Below, piece after piece: positions 32,687 through 43,066 of a DNA stretch of 64,000 bases (its first letter is position 1; the number at the start of each line of letters is the position of its first letter). Both the position numbers and the translations under genes were made by a program. The DNA comes from Bacteroidota bacterium. GTDB lineage: Bacteria; Bacteroidota; Bacteroidia; UBA8524. The stretch lies in contig WBUH01000009.1 of NCBI GenBank assembly GCA_008933805.1, forward strand, positions 1-64,000, read 5' to 3'. The notes under the pieces were generated by a model. It did not search any database. It was given only the letters and a program-made list of their open reading frames with translations, and was not told the DNA's origin.

Positions 32687-34531
32687 ATGGGTGCAGCTGA
32701 TTCTTTAACAGGCTTTTTTAGCATGGCTCCGTATGCCATGTTGGCGGTAGACATGGGTGGTATTATTGTTTTGGCCAATAAGCATCTTGAAACGTTGTTT
32801 GGTTATGATAGCGATGAACTTATTGGTAGTAAACTACATGAATTAGTACCTGAAATTCATAGGGAAGTGCATGAACGGGGCAGAATAGAATTCATGCAAA
32901 ATTCTCCAAATAATAAGATAGTTATGGGTAGGGAGTTTGAAGCAAAACGTAAAGACGGTAGTTTGCTTTTTGTTGAAGTTACCATTAACGTATACGAAGA
33001 TGCAAATGACAGGATTGCCTTTGCAGCTATAAAAGACGTTACCGAACGTCATGTGCTTTACAGCCAATTAAAGGTGAGCAATAATACCTTTAAGGGAGCG
33101 TTTCAGCACTCAGCAATCGGTATGGCGTTGGTATCCACGGAGGGTAAGTTTATTGAGGTTAACAATAATTTATGTGAAACGGTAGGCTATACTGAGGAGG
33201 AATTGCTGGCTACCGATTTTCAAACCATTACCCACCCTGAAGATTTAAGTCTTGATCTTGATCGCGTTCACATGGTATTGAGGGGTGAGATTAAAAACTA
33301 CCAGATAGAAAAACGTTATATACATAAAAACGGAAGTTTGGTTTGGGTATTACTTGCCGTATCGTTGGTACGCGATACTAAAGGTACGCCCCTGCACTTT
33401 GTTTCGCAGATAAAGGATATTACAGCAAGAAAAAAGGCTGAGGCCGAGTTGAAAAAAAGTGAACAACGCTGGTTGTTTGCCTTGGAAGGTGCGGACGAAG
33501 GTGTGTGGGATTGGGACGGTAAAAATGATACGGTGTTTTTTTCGAAGAAATGGAAGGAAATGCTGGGATATGGTGAGCATGAAATAGGGGATAAATTGAG
33601 TGAGTGGAGTGATAGAGTGCACCCTGATGATATAGACCGCTGCAATGAAGATTTGAATAAACACTTCAGAGGGGAAACACCCTTTTATACGAACGAACAC
33701 CGGTTGTTATGTAAAGACGGGACCTATAAGTGGATACTTGACCGTGGAAAGGTGATTGAGTGGGGTGATGAAGGAAAACCTTTGAGGGTGATAGGTACGC
33801 ACAGTGATATATCAATGCAAAAAGAGAAAGAGCATTTATTGCAGCAATCAATAGCTATTATTAGTGAACAAAACGCCCGTTTAATGAATTTTGCCCACAT
33901 TGTGTCGCACAACTTGCGTTCGCACTCGGGTAATTTTCAGCTGTTGTTAAATTTGCTTGAGAACGCTGAAAATGACGATGAATACAAACAAATGCTAAGC
34001 TTGCTTAAGGAGAATGCACAATCATTAGACGAAGCAATAAAACACCTGAATGAGGTGGTGCAAATACAAACAAATGCAAACATATCGAAGCAGGAGTTGG
34101 GTTTACGTTCGTTTATAGTTAAAACTACCGATACCTTGGCGGGCGAGATTACCAAACACAATGTGAAGGTGGTGAATCATGTACCTGATCACGAAAAAGT
34201 ATATTATAACCCCGCTTACCTTGAGAGTGTATTACTTAACTTTATTTCGAACGGAATAAAATACAGACATCCGGAAAGACACCCTGAAATTGAGCTTTCA
34301 ACAGGAAAAGAGGATGGAAAACTATATTTATCAATAAAAGATAATGGAATTGGTATAAATTTGGAAAAGTATGGGAAAAAGCTGTTTGGTTTGTACAAAA
34401 CCTTTCATGGTAATAGTGATGCACGCGGAGTAGGATTATTCATCACTAAAAATCAAGTTGATGCCATGGGGGGAAGTATAGATGTGAAAAGCGAACCAAA
34501 TAGCGGAACAACATTTAAAATTTTTTTTTAA
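32687..34531 (+). CDS. PAS-domain sensor histidine kinase (cytoplasmic)
   Basis: Start is at ATG 32687; a GTG at 32597 is less likely. Three PAS domains run through residues 5-385 (first MAPYAMLAVDMGGIIVLAN; second FKGAFQHSAIGMALVSTEGK; third VWDWDGKNDTVFFSKKWKEM with a PAC tail GTHSDISMQKEKE). They are followed by a HisKA-like box with HIVSHNLRSHSGNFQLLLNL (His in SHNLR) and a HATPase domain (LNFISNGIKYR, DNGIGINLEKYGKKLFGLYK, GVGLFITKNQ). There are no membrane segments. Its stop TAA shares the A of the ATG of the response regulator, a classic coupled pair. Confidence 0.95.
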   Translation: MGAADSLTGFFSMAPYAMLAVDMGGIIVLANKHLETLFGYDSDELIGSKLHELVPEIHREVHERGRIEFMQNSPNNKIVMGREFEAKRKDGSLLFVEVTINVYEDANDRIAFAAIKDVTERHVLYSQLKVSNNTFKGAFQHSAIGMALVSTEGKFIEVNNNLCETVGYTEEELLATDFQTITHPEDLSLDLDRVHMVLRGEIKNYQIEKRYIHKNGSLVWVLLAVSLVRDTKGTPLHFVSQIKDITARKKAEAELKKSEQRWLFALEGADEGVWDWDGKNDTVFFSKKWKEMLGYGEHEIGDKLSEWSDRVHPDDIDRCNEDLNKHFRGETPFYTNEHRLLCKDGTYKWILDRGKVIEWGDEGKPLRVIGTHSDISMQKEKEHLLQQSIAIISEQNARLMNFAHIVSHNLRSHSGNFQLLLNLLENAENDDEYKQMLSLLKENAQSLDEAIKHLNEVVQIQTNANISKQELGLRSFIVKTTDTLAGEITKHNVKVVNHVPDHEKVYYNPAYLESVLLNFISNGIKYRHPERHPEIELSTGKEDGKLYLSIKDNGIGINLEKYGKKLFGLYKTFHGNSDARGVGLFITKNQVDAMGGSIDVKSEPNSGTTFKIFF

Positions 34532-34935
34532 TGAACGACAAAATTGACGTTGCATTTATTGTTGATGATGACCAGATATATGTATTTGGTTTAAAGAAGT
34601 TAATAGCTATCAATAATCTATGTAAGAATATCCTTGTGTTTGAAAATGGGGAAAAAGCTATGAACTACATAACCCCTATAATGAAAAACAGCGAGCAATT
34701 GCCTGATGTGATATTATTGGATTTGAATATGCCGGTGATGGACGGTTGGGAGTTTTTGGATGAATTTGTAAAGATTAAACCCCAATTGAGCAAAAAAATT
34801 CAGATTTACATGGTGAGCTCATCAATAAACCCTGCTGATATTGAAAGGGCAAAGCAGTATGAAGAATTATCGGATTACCTGATAAAACCCATCAGCATTG
34901 AAGAACTGCACAGGGTATTTACTGTAGCCGCTTAA
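34531..34935 (+). CDS. Single-domain response regulator (CheY-like, 134 aa)
   Basis: It is a receiver domain only: VDDDQIYVFGLKKLIAINN with the acidic pocket, phospho-acceptor in VILLDLNMPVMDGWEFLD, MVSSS and LIKPIS. There is no output domain, so it probably acts by protein contact. Its ATG overlaps the kinase stop by one base, so the two proteins surely work together. Confidence 0.95.
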   Translation: MNDKIDVAFIVDDDQIYVFGLKKLIAINNLCKNILVFENGEKAMNYITPIMKNSEQLPDVILLDLNMPVMDGWEFLDEFVKIKPQLSKKIQIYMVSSSINPADIERAKQYEELSDYLIKPISIEELHRVFTVAA

Positions 34936-34941
34936 TAATAA

Positions 34942-35760
34942 TTAGTTTTTAGGGCTTGGTGGTAAACTATCCGCAGGGGTAGTTTTTTGTGGTGGATTGT
35001 CAGCCTTGTTTTTCTCCTTCTTTTCCTTCTTTTTACGCTCCAACTCCTGTTTTTTCTTGCGTTTCTCTTCTTCTCTTGCCGCTTTTTGTTTGGCTTTCTC
35101 TTCGGCTTTTAGCTTTTTGGTATCTTCTTTCTCCTTCTTCTTGGCCTCTAACTCTTTTATTTTAGCATTCTTTGCTGAGTCTTCTTCCGCTTTTTGGTTG
35201 GCTGCTGTGCGCTGTTGTTCGCGTTTCTCACGCCTACGTTCCGCCTCGCGGTCAATTTTTTCATAGTCGGGCACTTCCTCTACTTCGCGTTTTTCAATCC
35301 TGAAATCCTCACCCAAAAACCAAGCATTGTTCAACTCAATAGCCGTAAAAAACAATGTAGCAGCTCTTTTTTTATAATGACAATCAATTTCAACTACACT
35401 AAACTTTTTTCCGTCTTGCGTTTGCACCAAATGTCTCACTTCGTCCTTCTCAAGCTTAGATAACGGCATATCCAACGATTCCGCTTCCTTTTTCAAGGTT
35501 TTAAACGAACGTTTCAGCGCATATTCTACCTGCTTTTGGGCTACCAGCACTTGCTGGGCCTGCTTTTCAATATCCATAGAGTCGTAAGTGCTTTTTAAGT
35601 CATTATAACTCGGATAAAAAGGCTTCAGGCTATCAAACTCCTCGTGGTGTAATGCCATAAAAACCGAGTCAGCAAGTCCTGTTAGGGTTTGTGCGTGCAA
35701 TGTCGCACTGCTAAACAATAGGGTTAATATCAGCGAGTATATTTTAAAAAACTGTTTCAT
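34942..35760 (-). CDS. Secreted protein with long Lys/Glu-rich C-terminal tail (272 aa)
   Basis: Start is set at ATG 35760 (MKQFFKIYSLILTLLFSSAT), a good signal peptide cleaved near LHAQ. Residues 25-165 form a compact domain I do not recognise. From about residue 170 on the protein is almost pure charged coiled coil (EEEKRKKKQELERKKKEKKE), ending in a Pro/Ser-rich PPQKTTPADSLPPSPKN. Such tails are unusual for exported proteins and may bind peptidoglycan or act as a spacer. It is convergent with the response regulator gene. Confidence 0.65.
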   Translation of the reverse strand: MKQFFKIYSLILTLLFSSATLHAQTLTGLADSVFMALHHEEFDSLKPFYPSYNDLKSTYDSMDIEKQAQQVLVAQKQVEYALKRSFKTLKKEAESLDMPLSKLEKDEVRHLVQTQDGKKFSVVEIDCHYKKRAATLFFTAIELNNAWFLGEDFRIEKREVEEVPDYEKIDREAERRREKREQQRTAANQKAEEDSAKNAKIKELEAKKKEKEDTKKLKAEEKAKQKAAREEEKRKKKQELERKKKEKKEKNKADNPPQKTTPADSLPPSPKN

Positions 35761-35855
35761 GCAGGCATACAAAGGTACGGTACAAAGTATTTATATACTT
35801 GCTTTGATAAACGTAAACAACCCCGTTGAAATTATTTTGCCCCGCCAACACGTAC

Positions 35856-35863
35856 TATCTTTG
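35856..35863 (+). promoter_or_regulatory. -7 promoter element before the DUF255 gene
   Basis: TATCTTTG followed by CAGCC, 19 bp before the ATG at 35883, matches TAnnTTTG. A TTTG lies 16 nt upstream instead of the best 19, so only the -7 box is claimed. Confidence 0.5.
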
Positions 35864-35882
35864 CAGCCATAAATTAACAACC

Positions 35883-37889
<2,007 letters not shown>

Positions 37890-37932
37890 ACTCCAAACGT
37901 TTGTTTCTTCTTTTTAGTTGAGAATGTGTAAT

Positions 37933-37994
37933 ACTCCGAATGGTTTTAAACCATTCGGAGTAAACTATCACAAAAGCGTCGGGCTTTATGCCCG
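37933..37994. repeat. REP-like palindromic spacer (two hairpins)
   Basis: ACTCCGAATGGTTT-T-AAACCATTCGGAGT (37933-37961) is a perfect 14-bp-arm inverted repeat, and CGGGC-TTTAT-GCCCG (37980-37994) a second stem. Both lie between two copies of the 3' end of the DUF255 gene. The arrangement is like a repetitive extragenic palindrome; a second genomic copy cannot be checked here. Confidence 0.7.
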
Positions 37995-38004
37995 TCGTTA
38001 TAGT

Positions 38005-38138
38005 AGCGAAAACCTATCCCTGTTTGAAAACCGCTATGTGCAAGGCCAAACACTGATTTATATCTGCAAGAACGAAACCTGCTCATTGCCCGTAACAACC
38101 GTTGAGGCCGCAATGGGCTTGATGCAATAAACTCCAAA
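38005..38138 (+). pseudogene. Duplicated 3' end of the DUF255 gene (fragment)
   Basis: This segment has the same length as 37764-37897 with 7 differences in 134 bases. It encodes the last 41 residues with two changes (Pro to Ser, His to Tyr); the other four differences are silent. It includes the stop and the following ACTCCAAA. Such silent bias implies that the copy diverged while under selection, so it probably came from a related allele rather than from a fresh local duplication. It has no own start and is not a gene. Confidence 0.88.
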
Positions 38139-38262
38139 GACGATGTTAAGGTGTTACGCTGTTACGAGGTTATGATTTACGGATTGCCATTTTAAATGGG
38201 AATCCCTTGTACTCGAGTTTAAAGTTATATATTGTTATATTTGCTTAAGTAACTATTCAATT

Positions 38263-38676
38263 ATGGAGCATCGCGAATTAGAAAAGATTTTTGTGGATTT
38301 TATTCAGAATAATAAAGGCTATGGAAAAGCAACAATTATATACGAGGCTAAACTTAAATCCATTAATGAATCTAATTCATCCCCATGGCGTGCGGATATT
38401 TTAATTATTGATTCAGAAAATGATGAGTATTTAGCTTTAGTTGAGATAAAAGCCTCAAAACAAAAAAAAGACTTAATCAATGAGTTAAGAAAGATTGAAC
38501 GTTATTTAAAAGAAATTGGAAAAGAAGATTTACCGTTTTTTATAGTTAGCTCTGAAAATGAGGGAGATTTTAATATACATATTCTTTCCGAAGACAAAGT
38601 AAAGGAAGTTAGTAAAGATGATTTTCCAAGCTTTGAAGTACTTGAAGCTAAAGTTAGGGCTGATGCTAAAATTTAG
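38263..38676 (+). CDS. PD-(D/E)XK-like protein (137 aa)
   Basis: I read a restriction-endonuclease-like core: a helix (REHLEKIF-type start, RELEKIFVDFIQNN), then the metal site pattern WRADILIIDSENDEYLALVE running into VEIKAS (Asp, then E-x-K) and a following helix KKDLINELRKIERYLKEIG, as in HsdR-N-like proteins. The catalytic Asp, Glu and Lys appear present. It is followed 9 bp later by a membrane coiled-coil gene. Both are A/T-rich compared with their neighbours and lie right after the palindromic scar. A defence or nucleic-acid sensing role is possible but not shown. Confidence 0.6.
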   Translation: MEHRELEKIFVDFIQNNKGYGKATIIYEAKLKSINESNSSPWRADILIIDSENDEYLALVEIKASKQKKDLINELRKIERYLKEIGKEDLPFFIVSSENEGDFNIHILSEDKVKEVSKDDFPSFEVLEAKVRADAKI

Positions 38677-38685
38677 GCAGAAGAA

Positions 38686-39249
38686 TTGAGCAAAAGAACA
38701 TTTGAAAAATATAAGAGGAAAGAAATAATAATAAAAAGAACGGCTTGGGGCACAATAATAAGTTTAATAGCTGGGGTAACAACTGTTATCGCTTTATTCA
38801 TATCAATAGTTGACGTGTTACCATTTAGGAGGATAGAGAAACCTCTACTTGTTAGCGAGTTCGATTCAGTGAAGTTAAATAAAACAATTGTGATATTAGA
38901 CTCACTTTATTCTATACAATTGAGAGAGTTAAATAATATCTTAGAAAATAAGGATACAATGGGTAAGACATATATTATCAACAAGAAAATTGAACAGTTG
39001 GAGGGAAAAATTACTAACTTAGAATTGTTGTTTAAGTCACCATCCGATATGCTTTATAAATTGCAAGAGATTAACTATGAGATTAAAAGAATTGATGGGG
39101 AAATTTTAAATCAGGAAGAATTAATACAATTAAAATTAACCGCAATGGATGATAAAATTAATCAAATAGCAATTTGGGGTGCAGGACTATTAATTACAAT
39201 TATTGGTTCAATCATTGGATTTGCAATCAGTGCATTTAATAAAAGTTAG
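38686..39249 (+). CDS. Membrane protein with coiled coil between two membrane segments (187 aa)
   Basis: Start is TTG at 38686; no ATG is available nearby. Segment one is about residues 20-45 (TIISLIAGVTTVIALFISIV) and segment two near residues 163-182 (IAIWGAGLLITIIGSIIGFA), with a 115-residue helical, Leu/Ile/Glu-rich coiled coil between. It pairs with the nuclease-like gene upstream and is just as A/T-rich. A membrane effector working with a cytoplasmic sensor fits the layout, but that is inference. Confidence 0.55.
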   Translation: MSKRTFEKYKRKEIIIKRTAWGTIISLIAGVTTVIALFISIVDVLPFRRIEKPLLVSEFDSVKLNKTIVILDSLYSIQLRELNNILENKDTMGKTYIINKKIEQLEGKITNLELLFKSPSDMLYKLQEINYEIKRIDGEILNQEELIQLKLTAMDDKINQIAIWGAGLLITIIGSIIGFAISAFNKS

Positions 39250-39261
39250 ATGGTATTGTTT

Positions 39262-40239
39262 CTACCCCGCCACCAAGCGGCTGTATTTATTACGGTATTC
39301 AATCGGCGATAGGCCGGTAATCCGTTTAAAGGTTAAGCGGAACGCCTTAGGGTCGGTATAACCGATGTTATACATCACCTCGTTCACATTATCGCGCGAT
39401 GATTCAAGACTCATCTTTGCTGCCTCCACCTTTACCCGTTGTATGTATTCAGCCACCGTGTTAGCCGTTGCCTTTTTAAATCGTCGTTCAAAATTACGTC
39501 GGCTCAGTGCGGCCTTCTCGGCCAGTTCATCCACCGTCAGTTTTTCCCTAAAATTACTTTCAATATATTCCTGTGCCTTGCGCACCGCCTCGTCCTCGTG
39601 TCCCTTTTGTCCTTGAAACACCACAAACGATAATTGATCTTTACGTTCAATTTCAATAGCAAACACCTTGGCGCTCATAATGGCCATATCCCTGCCCGCA
39701 AACTTCTCAATCAGGTATAAAATCAAATTAAGGTACGAAAACGCCCCACCGCTTGAGTAGATACCGTTTTCATCCGTAATAATCCGTTCCGTAACCAATT
39801 CAACTTCCGGAAACATTTGGCGGAAGGCGTTTTCGGCCAGCCAGTGTGTGGCACATTTTCGTCCGTTTACCAATCCGGTTGAGGCCAGCAAAAAAGCCCC
39901 CAAACACAAACTGGCTACCTCAGCGCCGCCCTTGTATTGCTGCTCAATCCAGCCTATAAAAGGTTTGTTAATTTCTATGGCCTCCATTATATCTCCGTCA
40001 ACCGCAGGTATTATAATAAGGTCGGTTTGCTTCACATCCTTTAGCAGCGCATCTGCATTAATGGTGTACAATCCTCCCGATAATTTGGTGTGCTCTTTCA
40101 TACCCACCAACTGCACCTTAAACAAAGGGTCTTTTCCTTGCTCTCTAAAGAAGTGGTTTACTTGTGTAAACAGCTGGCGTGTGCCTTCAAGGCTGCCCAA
40201 AATAGCCTTCTCAGGTACAAGAATTGATACGTGCTTCAT
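39262..40239 (-). CDS. GlxA-type transcriptional regulator (DJ-1/PfpI + AraC HTH)
   Basis: Start is at ATG 40239 (MKHVSILVPEKAILGSLEGT), 325 aa. An N-terminal DJ-1/PfpI-like domain (residues 1-190; VASLCLGAFLLASTGLVNGR, with the nucleophile-elbow Cys in SLCLGA, and CATHWLAE) is followed by an AraC HTH pair (FREKLTVDELAEKAALSRRN, FERRFKKAT and IGYTDPKAFRLTFKRITGLS). Its target may be the divergent gene at 40355. Confidence 0.93.
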   Translation of the reverse strand: MKHVSILVPEKAILGSLEGTRQLFTQVNHFFREQGKDPLFKVQLVGMKEHTKLSGGLYTINADALLKDVKQTDLIIIPAVDGDIMEAIEINKPFIGWIEQQYKGGAEVASLCLGAFLLASTGLVNGRKCATHWLAENAFRQMFPEVELVTERIITDENGIYSSGGAFSYLNLILYLIEKFAGRDMAIMSAKVFAIEIERKDQLSFVVFQGQKGHEDEAVRKAQEYIESNFREKLTVDELAEKAALSRRNFERRFKKATANTVAEYIQRVKVEAAKMSLESSRDNVNEVMYNIGYTDPKAFRLTFKRITGLSPIEYRNKYSRLVAG

Positions 40240-40354
40240 AAAATCAAAAGTAATAAAAAACTGACGCAAAACACCCCTTTGATTGTCGTATTACCACCCA
40301 AAGTCTTTTGATTACCCATTGTAGGTTTGTAGTGTAGTTATAACCGTTGCAACA

Positions 40355-40753
40355 GTGCATACATATTACTTAAGAAAAGATATACGCGTGTTTTACACTA
40401 CTGCTGCATCGTTTCCCGAAGGTATAGAGGATGCATTTTGTACCCTGATGGAGCGAGTACCTGAAAGTGAAAAACGTGCCGTGGTTGGGGTTTCGTGGAC
40501 TGATGAACAAGGAGCTATTATTTATCACGCGGCGATGATAGAACTGTATAATGATGAGGGCGATAAGTATGGTTTTGCAACGTTTGTGATACCCAGCGGG
40601 GAGTACGTTACCGAAACGGTAACTAACTGGCGCAATAAAATTGCCTCGGTTGAACATACGTTTCGAAAACTGGCAAGGCATCCCAATGCTGCTTGCCCTT
40701 GTGTAGAGTTGTATGAGGGTAATAACATGATATGCTTGGTTAAAATTGGATGA
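40355..40753 (+). CDS. Hypothetical protein (132 aa), weakly GyrI-like
   Basis: A GTG at 40355 opens the frame; no ATG is closer than residue 32. The sequence is a compact alpha/beta protein; HPNAACPCVELYEGNNMICL VKI (split here) recalls the C-terminal strand of effector-binding domains, but the match is weak. It is divergent from the GlxA-type regulator by 115 bp and lies before the ArsR operon. Function is unknown. Confidence 0.6.
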   Translation: MHTYYLRKDIRVFYTTAASFPEGIEDAFCTLMERVPESEKRAVVGVSWTDEQGAIIYHAAMIELYNDEGDKYGFATFVIPSGEYVTETVTNWRNKIASVEHTFRKLARHPNAACPCVELYEGNNMICLVKIG

Positions 40754-40781
40754 CAATTTTTTGTGACGAAAAAAACACTTG

Positions 40782-40827
40782 TGCAACCGAAAAGTTTCAT
40801 ATAGTTTTGCAACCGAAAGGTTTCATA
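40782..40827. promoter_or_regulatory. Tandem 20-bp operator-like repeats before arsR
   Basis: TGCAACCGAAAAGTTTCATA (40782-40801) and TGCAACCGAAAGGTTTCATA (40808-40827) differ by one base and start 26 bp apart. The second carries the palindromic core AACC-GAAA-GGTT. They end 2 bp before the ATG of the ArsR-type gene, so they probably are its operators. Confidence 0.65.
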
Positions 40828-40829
40828 AA

Positions 40830-41168
40830 ATGAGAAGAGATGTTTTTCAAGCAATAGCCGACCCAACGCGGCGCGAGATTTTGGGCATGATTGCCCACAA
40901 ATCACTGAACGTTAATACTGTTTCAGAAAATTTTGATGTGAGCCGAGCGGCTATCTACAAACACATGAAAATACTGACCGAATGCGGTTTAATGGTTGTG
41001 AAGCAGCAAGGGCGTGAGCGGTTTTGCGAAGCAAAACTTGAAAAACTGAGCGAGGTGGCGGATTGGGTAGACCAATACCGTAAAATATGGACCGAGCGAT
41101 TAGATTCATTGGAGAATTATTTAACCCTATTACAAGCAAAACACAAAAACGAAAATGGAGACAAGTAA
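40830..41168 (+). CDS. ArsR/SmtB-family transcriptional regulator (112 aa)
   Basis: Start at ATG 40830 puts the repeats outside the gene; a GTG at 40779 would include them. The winged helix is MRRDVFQAIADPTRREILGM, VNTVSENFDVSRAAIYKHMK, ILTECGLMVVKQQGRERFCE and a C-terminal helix for dimer contact. The metal-binding Cys of classical ArsR is absent. Its stop overlaps the ATG of a tandem SRPBCC gene by 14 bp. This ArsR-plus-AHSA1 order is common in bacteria and usually autoregulated. Confidence 0.92.
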   Translation: MRRDVFQAIADPTRREILGMIAHKSLNVNTVSENFDVSRAAIYKHMKILTECGLMVVKQQGRERFCEAKLEKLSEVADWVDQYRKIWTERLDSLENYLTLLQAKHKNENGDK

Positions 41169-42132
41169 ACAAGGAGCAAGCGGTGGTAGCGACCGCGAAC
41201 TAATGATAACCAGGGTTATTAACGCGCCAAGAGAATTGGTATTTGAAGCGTGTACCAACCCTGAACACGTGGCACAATGGTGGGGACCAAACGGTTTCAC
41301 AAACACGGTACACCACATGGAAGTGGCACCGGGCGGAGTTTGGTTATATACAATGCACGGACCTAACGGAAAAGATTATTTGACCAAAGTTGTGTACGAT
41401 GAGGTAGTACAACCTGAAAAACTGTTGTTTACAATGAGTGATGTGAATGAAGACGGTAGTGGAGACTCATTTAAGGTATCAATGGTGTTTGAAGAGAACG
41501 GAGCAAAAACAACGTTGCACATGAGGATGGTATTTGCCACTGCTGCTGACCGCGATAGGATAGTGAACGAATCAGGCGCAATAGAAGGCAACAGACAAAC
41601 CTTTGACAAGCTGGAAAAATACCTGCCCACTATGCAGAACGCAGATAAGCAGGATTTGATTTTAGTAAGAGAATTGAATGCTCCCCGAGAACTGGTATAT
41701 AAAGTATGGACAGAGGCTGAGCACTTGGCACATTGGTGGGGACCTGTGGGAATGGGTATTAAAATACACAAGTTTGATTTTAAGCCCGAGGGTATTTTTC
41801 ATTACAGTATGGAAGCTCCCAATGGATACACAATGTACGGACGCTTTAGGTTTGTTGAGATGAATGCACCTGAGAAGTTAGTATTTGTGAACTCATTTGC
41901 TGATGCTGAGGGAAATATCATCCGCACCGATATGTTGCCCGACTGGCCGCTTGAAGTTCATAATACCTTAACCCTAACCGAGAATAACGGCAAAACCACC
42001 CTTACCCTGCGCGGCAGACCTATTAACGCAACCGAAGCAGAGGTTAAAGCATTTAACGGCAACAAACAAAGCATGCAACAAGGCTTTGGCGGCACATTTG
42101 CCCAGTTGGAAGCCTACTTGCAAAAACTATAA
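41155..42132 (+). CDS. Tandem SRPBCC/AHSA1-domain protein (325 aa)
   Basis: Two START-like modules lie in one chain: ITRVINAPRELVFEACTNPE and later LVRELNAPRELVYKVWTEAE, each with HxxxWWGP motifs (HVAQWWGPNGF, HLAHWWGPVG). Each module is about 150 residues, so this is a fusion of two AHSA1-like proteins. It overlaps the ArsR-type regulator gene and starts an unbroken run of same-strand genes up to 44774. Ligand is unknown. Confidence 0.93.
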   Translation: METSKQGASGGSDRELMITRVINAPRELVFEACTNPEHVAQWWGPNGFTNTVHHMEVAPGGVWLYTMHGPNGKDYLTKVVYDEVVQPEKLLFTMSDVNEDGSGDSFKVSMVFEENGAKTTLHMRMVFATAADRDRIVNESGAIEGNRQTFDKLEKYLPTMQNADKQDLILVRELNAPRELVYKVWTEAEHLAHWWGPVGMGIKIHKFDFKPEGIFHYSMEAPNGYTMYGRFRFVEMNAPEKLVFVNSFADAEGNIIRTDMLPDWPLEVHNTLTLTENNGKTTLTLRGRPINATEAEVKAFNGNKQSMQQGFGGTFAQLEAYLQKL

Positions 42133-42162
42133 AACAGTAATAACCCTATAAAATTTAAGACT

Positions 42163-42564
42163 ATGACAACACAGATTTTTGTTAACTTGGCAGTGAAAGA
42201 CTTAAACAAATCAATTGCATTTTTTACCAAGCTTGGGTATTCATTTAACCCCCAGTTTACTGATGAAAATGCTACCTGTATGATAGTGAGCGATAACATA
42301 TTCGTAATGCTGTTGGTAGAACCTTTTTTTAAAACATTTACCACGAGAGAAATTTGCGATACCACAAAAGCAGTGGAAGTATTAACCTCTTTTAGTGCTG
42401 AGAGCAGAGAAAAGGTGGACGAAATAGTTGACACTGCTATTGCTGCCGGTGCTGTGGGACAGGATACCAAAGACCATGGCTGGATGTATATCCGTAGTTT
42501 CAGTGATTTGGATGGACATCACTGGGAGTATGCACACATGGATTTGAGCGCATTACCTCAATAA
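42163..42564 (+). CDS. VOC-family protein (133 aa)
   Basis: The glyoxalase/extradiol-type fold has QIFVNLAVKDLNKSIAFFTK, LGYSFNPQFTDENATCMIVS and a final SDLDGHHWEYAHMD; His and Glu in the last motif fit metal ligands, a third ligand is not obvious. It is about 30 bp after the tandem SRPBCC gene, in the GACTATG start context. Confidence 0.88.
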   Translation: MTTQIFVNLAVKDLNKSIAFFTKLGYSFNPQFTDENATCMIVSDNIFVMLLVEPFFKTFTTREICDTTKAVEVLTSFSAESREKVDEIVDTAIAAGAVGQDTKDHGWMYIRSFSDLDGHHWEYAHMDLSALPQ

Positions 42565-42605
42565 TGAGACTTTAAATTGAAATAAAGCTTTCACAATAAA
42601 CCTTA

Positions 42606-42631
42606 GCAACGGGTTTTATTGAACCCGTTGC
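42606..42631 (+). terminator. Hairpin between VOC and DUF1801 genes
   Basis: GCAACGGGTT-TTATTG-AACCCGTTGC has 10-bp arms with a short T-rich tail; it may partly end the ArsR/SRPBCC/VOC transcript. Confidence 0.5.
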
Positions 42632-42643
42632 TCTTTATATAAT

Positions 42644-43027
42644 ATGGCGAAGACCGATACAGAAAAAGTGAACGAGTACATGATTGCGCTCACCCATCCT
42701 TTGAAGGCTGAAATGGAAATGGTGCGTAACATTATCAATCAGGCATCTGATAAGATTGCTGAACGGGTAAAATGGAATTCGCCCAGTTTTTATTATAAAA
42801 ACGATACAAAAAAGGACTTAGCAGCGGTGCATACCCGCGCGCAAGATTGTGTACACGTGGTGTTTGTATTTTATAACGGCGATATGATACACGAAAGTAA
42901 CGGGTTACTTGAGGGAGACTATAAAGACAGACGCATGGCAAAATTTTACAGCATGCAAGATGTGATGGATAAAAAGGCATCGCTTGAAAAAGTGGTGCAA
43001 GAATGGGTGTCGCTTATTGAGAAATGA
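42644..43027 (+). CDS. DUF1801 / YdhG-like protein (127 aa)
   Basis: The sequence starts KVNEYMIALTHPLKAEMEMV followed by ERVKWNSPSFYYK, the W-NxPxF family landmark, and ends in a helical VVQEWVSLIEK. No reaction is known. It lies in a row of small soluble stress-type proteins and is a distant relative of the protein encoded at 24150. Confidence 0.88.
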   Translation: MAKTDTEKVNEYMIALTHPLKAEMEMVRNIINQASDKIAERVKWNSPSFYYKNDTKKDLAAVHTRAQDCVHVVFVFYNGDMIHESNGLLEGDYKDRRMAKFYSMQDVMDKKASLEKVVQEWVSLIEK

Positions 43028-43066
43028 GCCGATAATAACCCTGTATACTTATAACAAACTAAAACT

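Noticed and set aside
37918-38130. 70-residue protein gene after the DUF255 gene
   Set aside because: Its reading frame is a palindromic spacer joined to a copy of the DUF255 3' end, with no own start signal. I call it a fragment.
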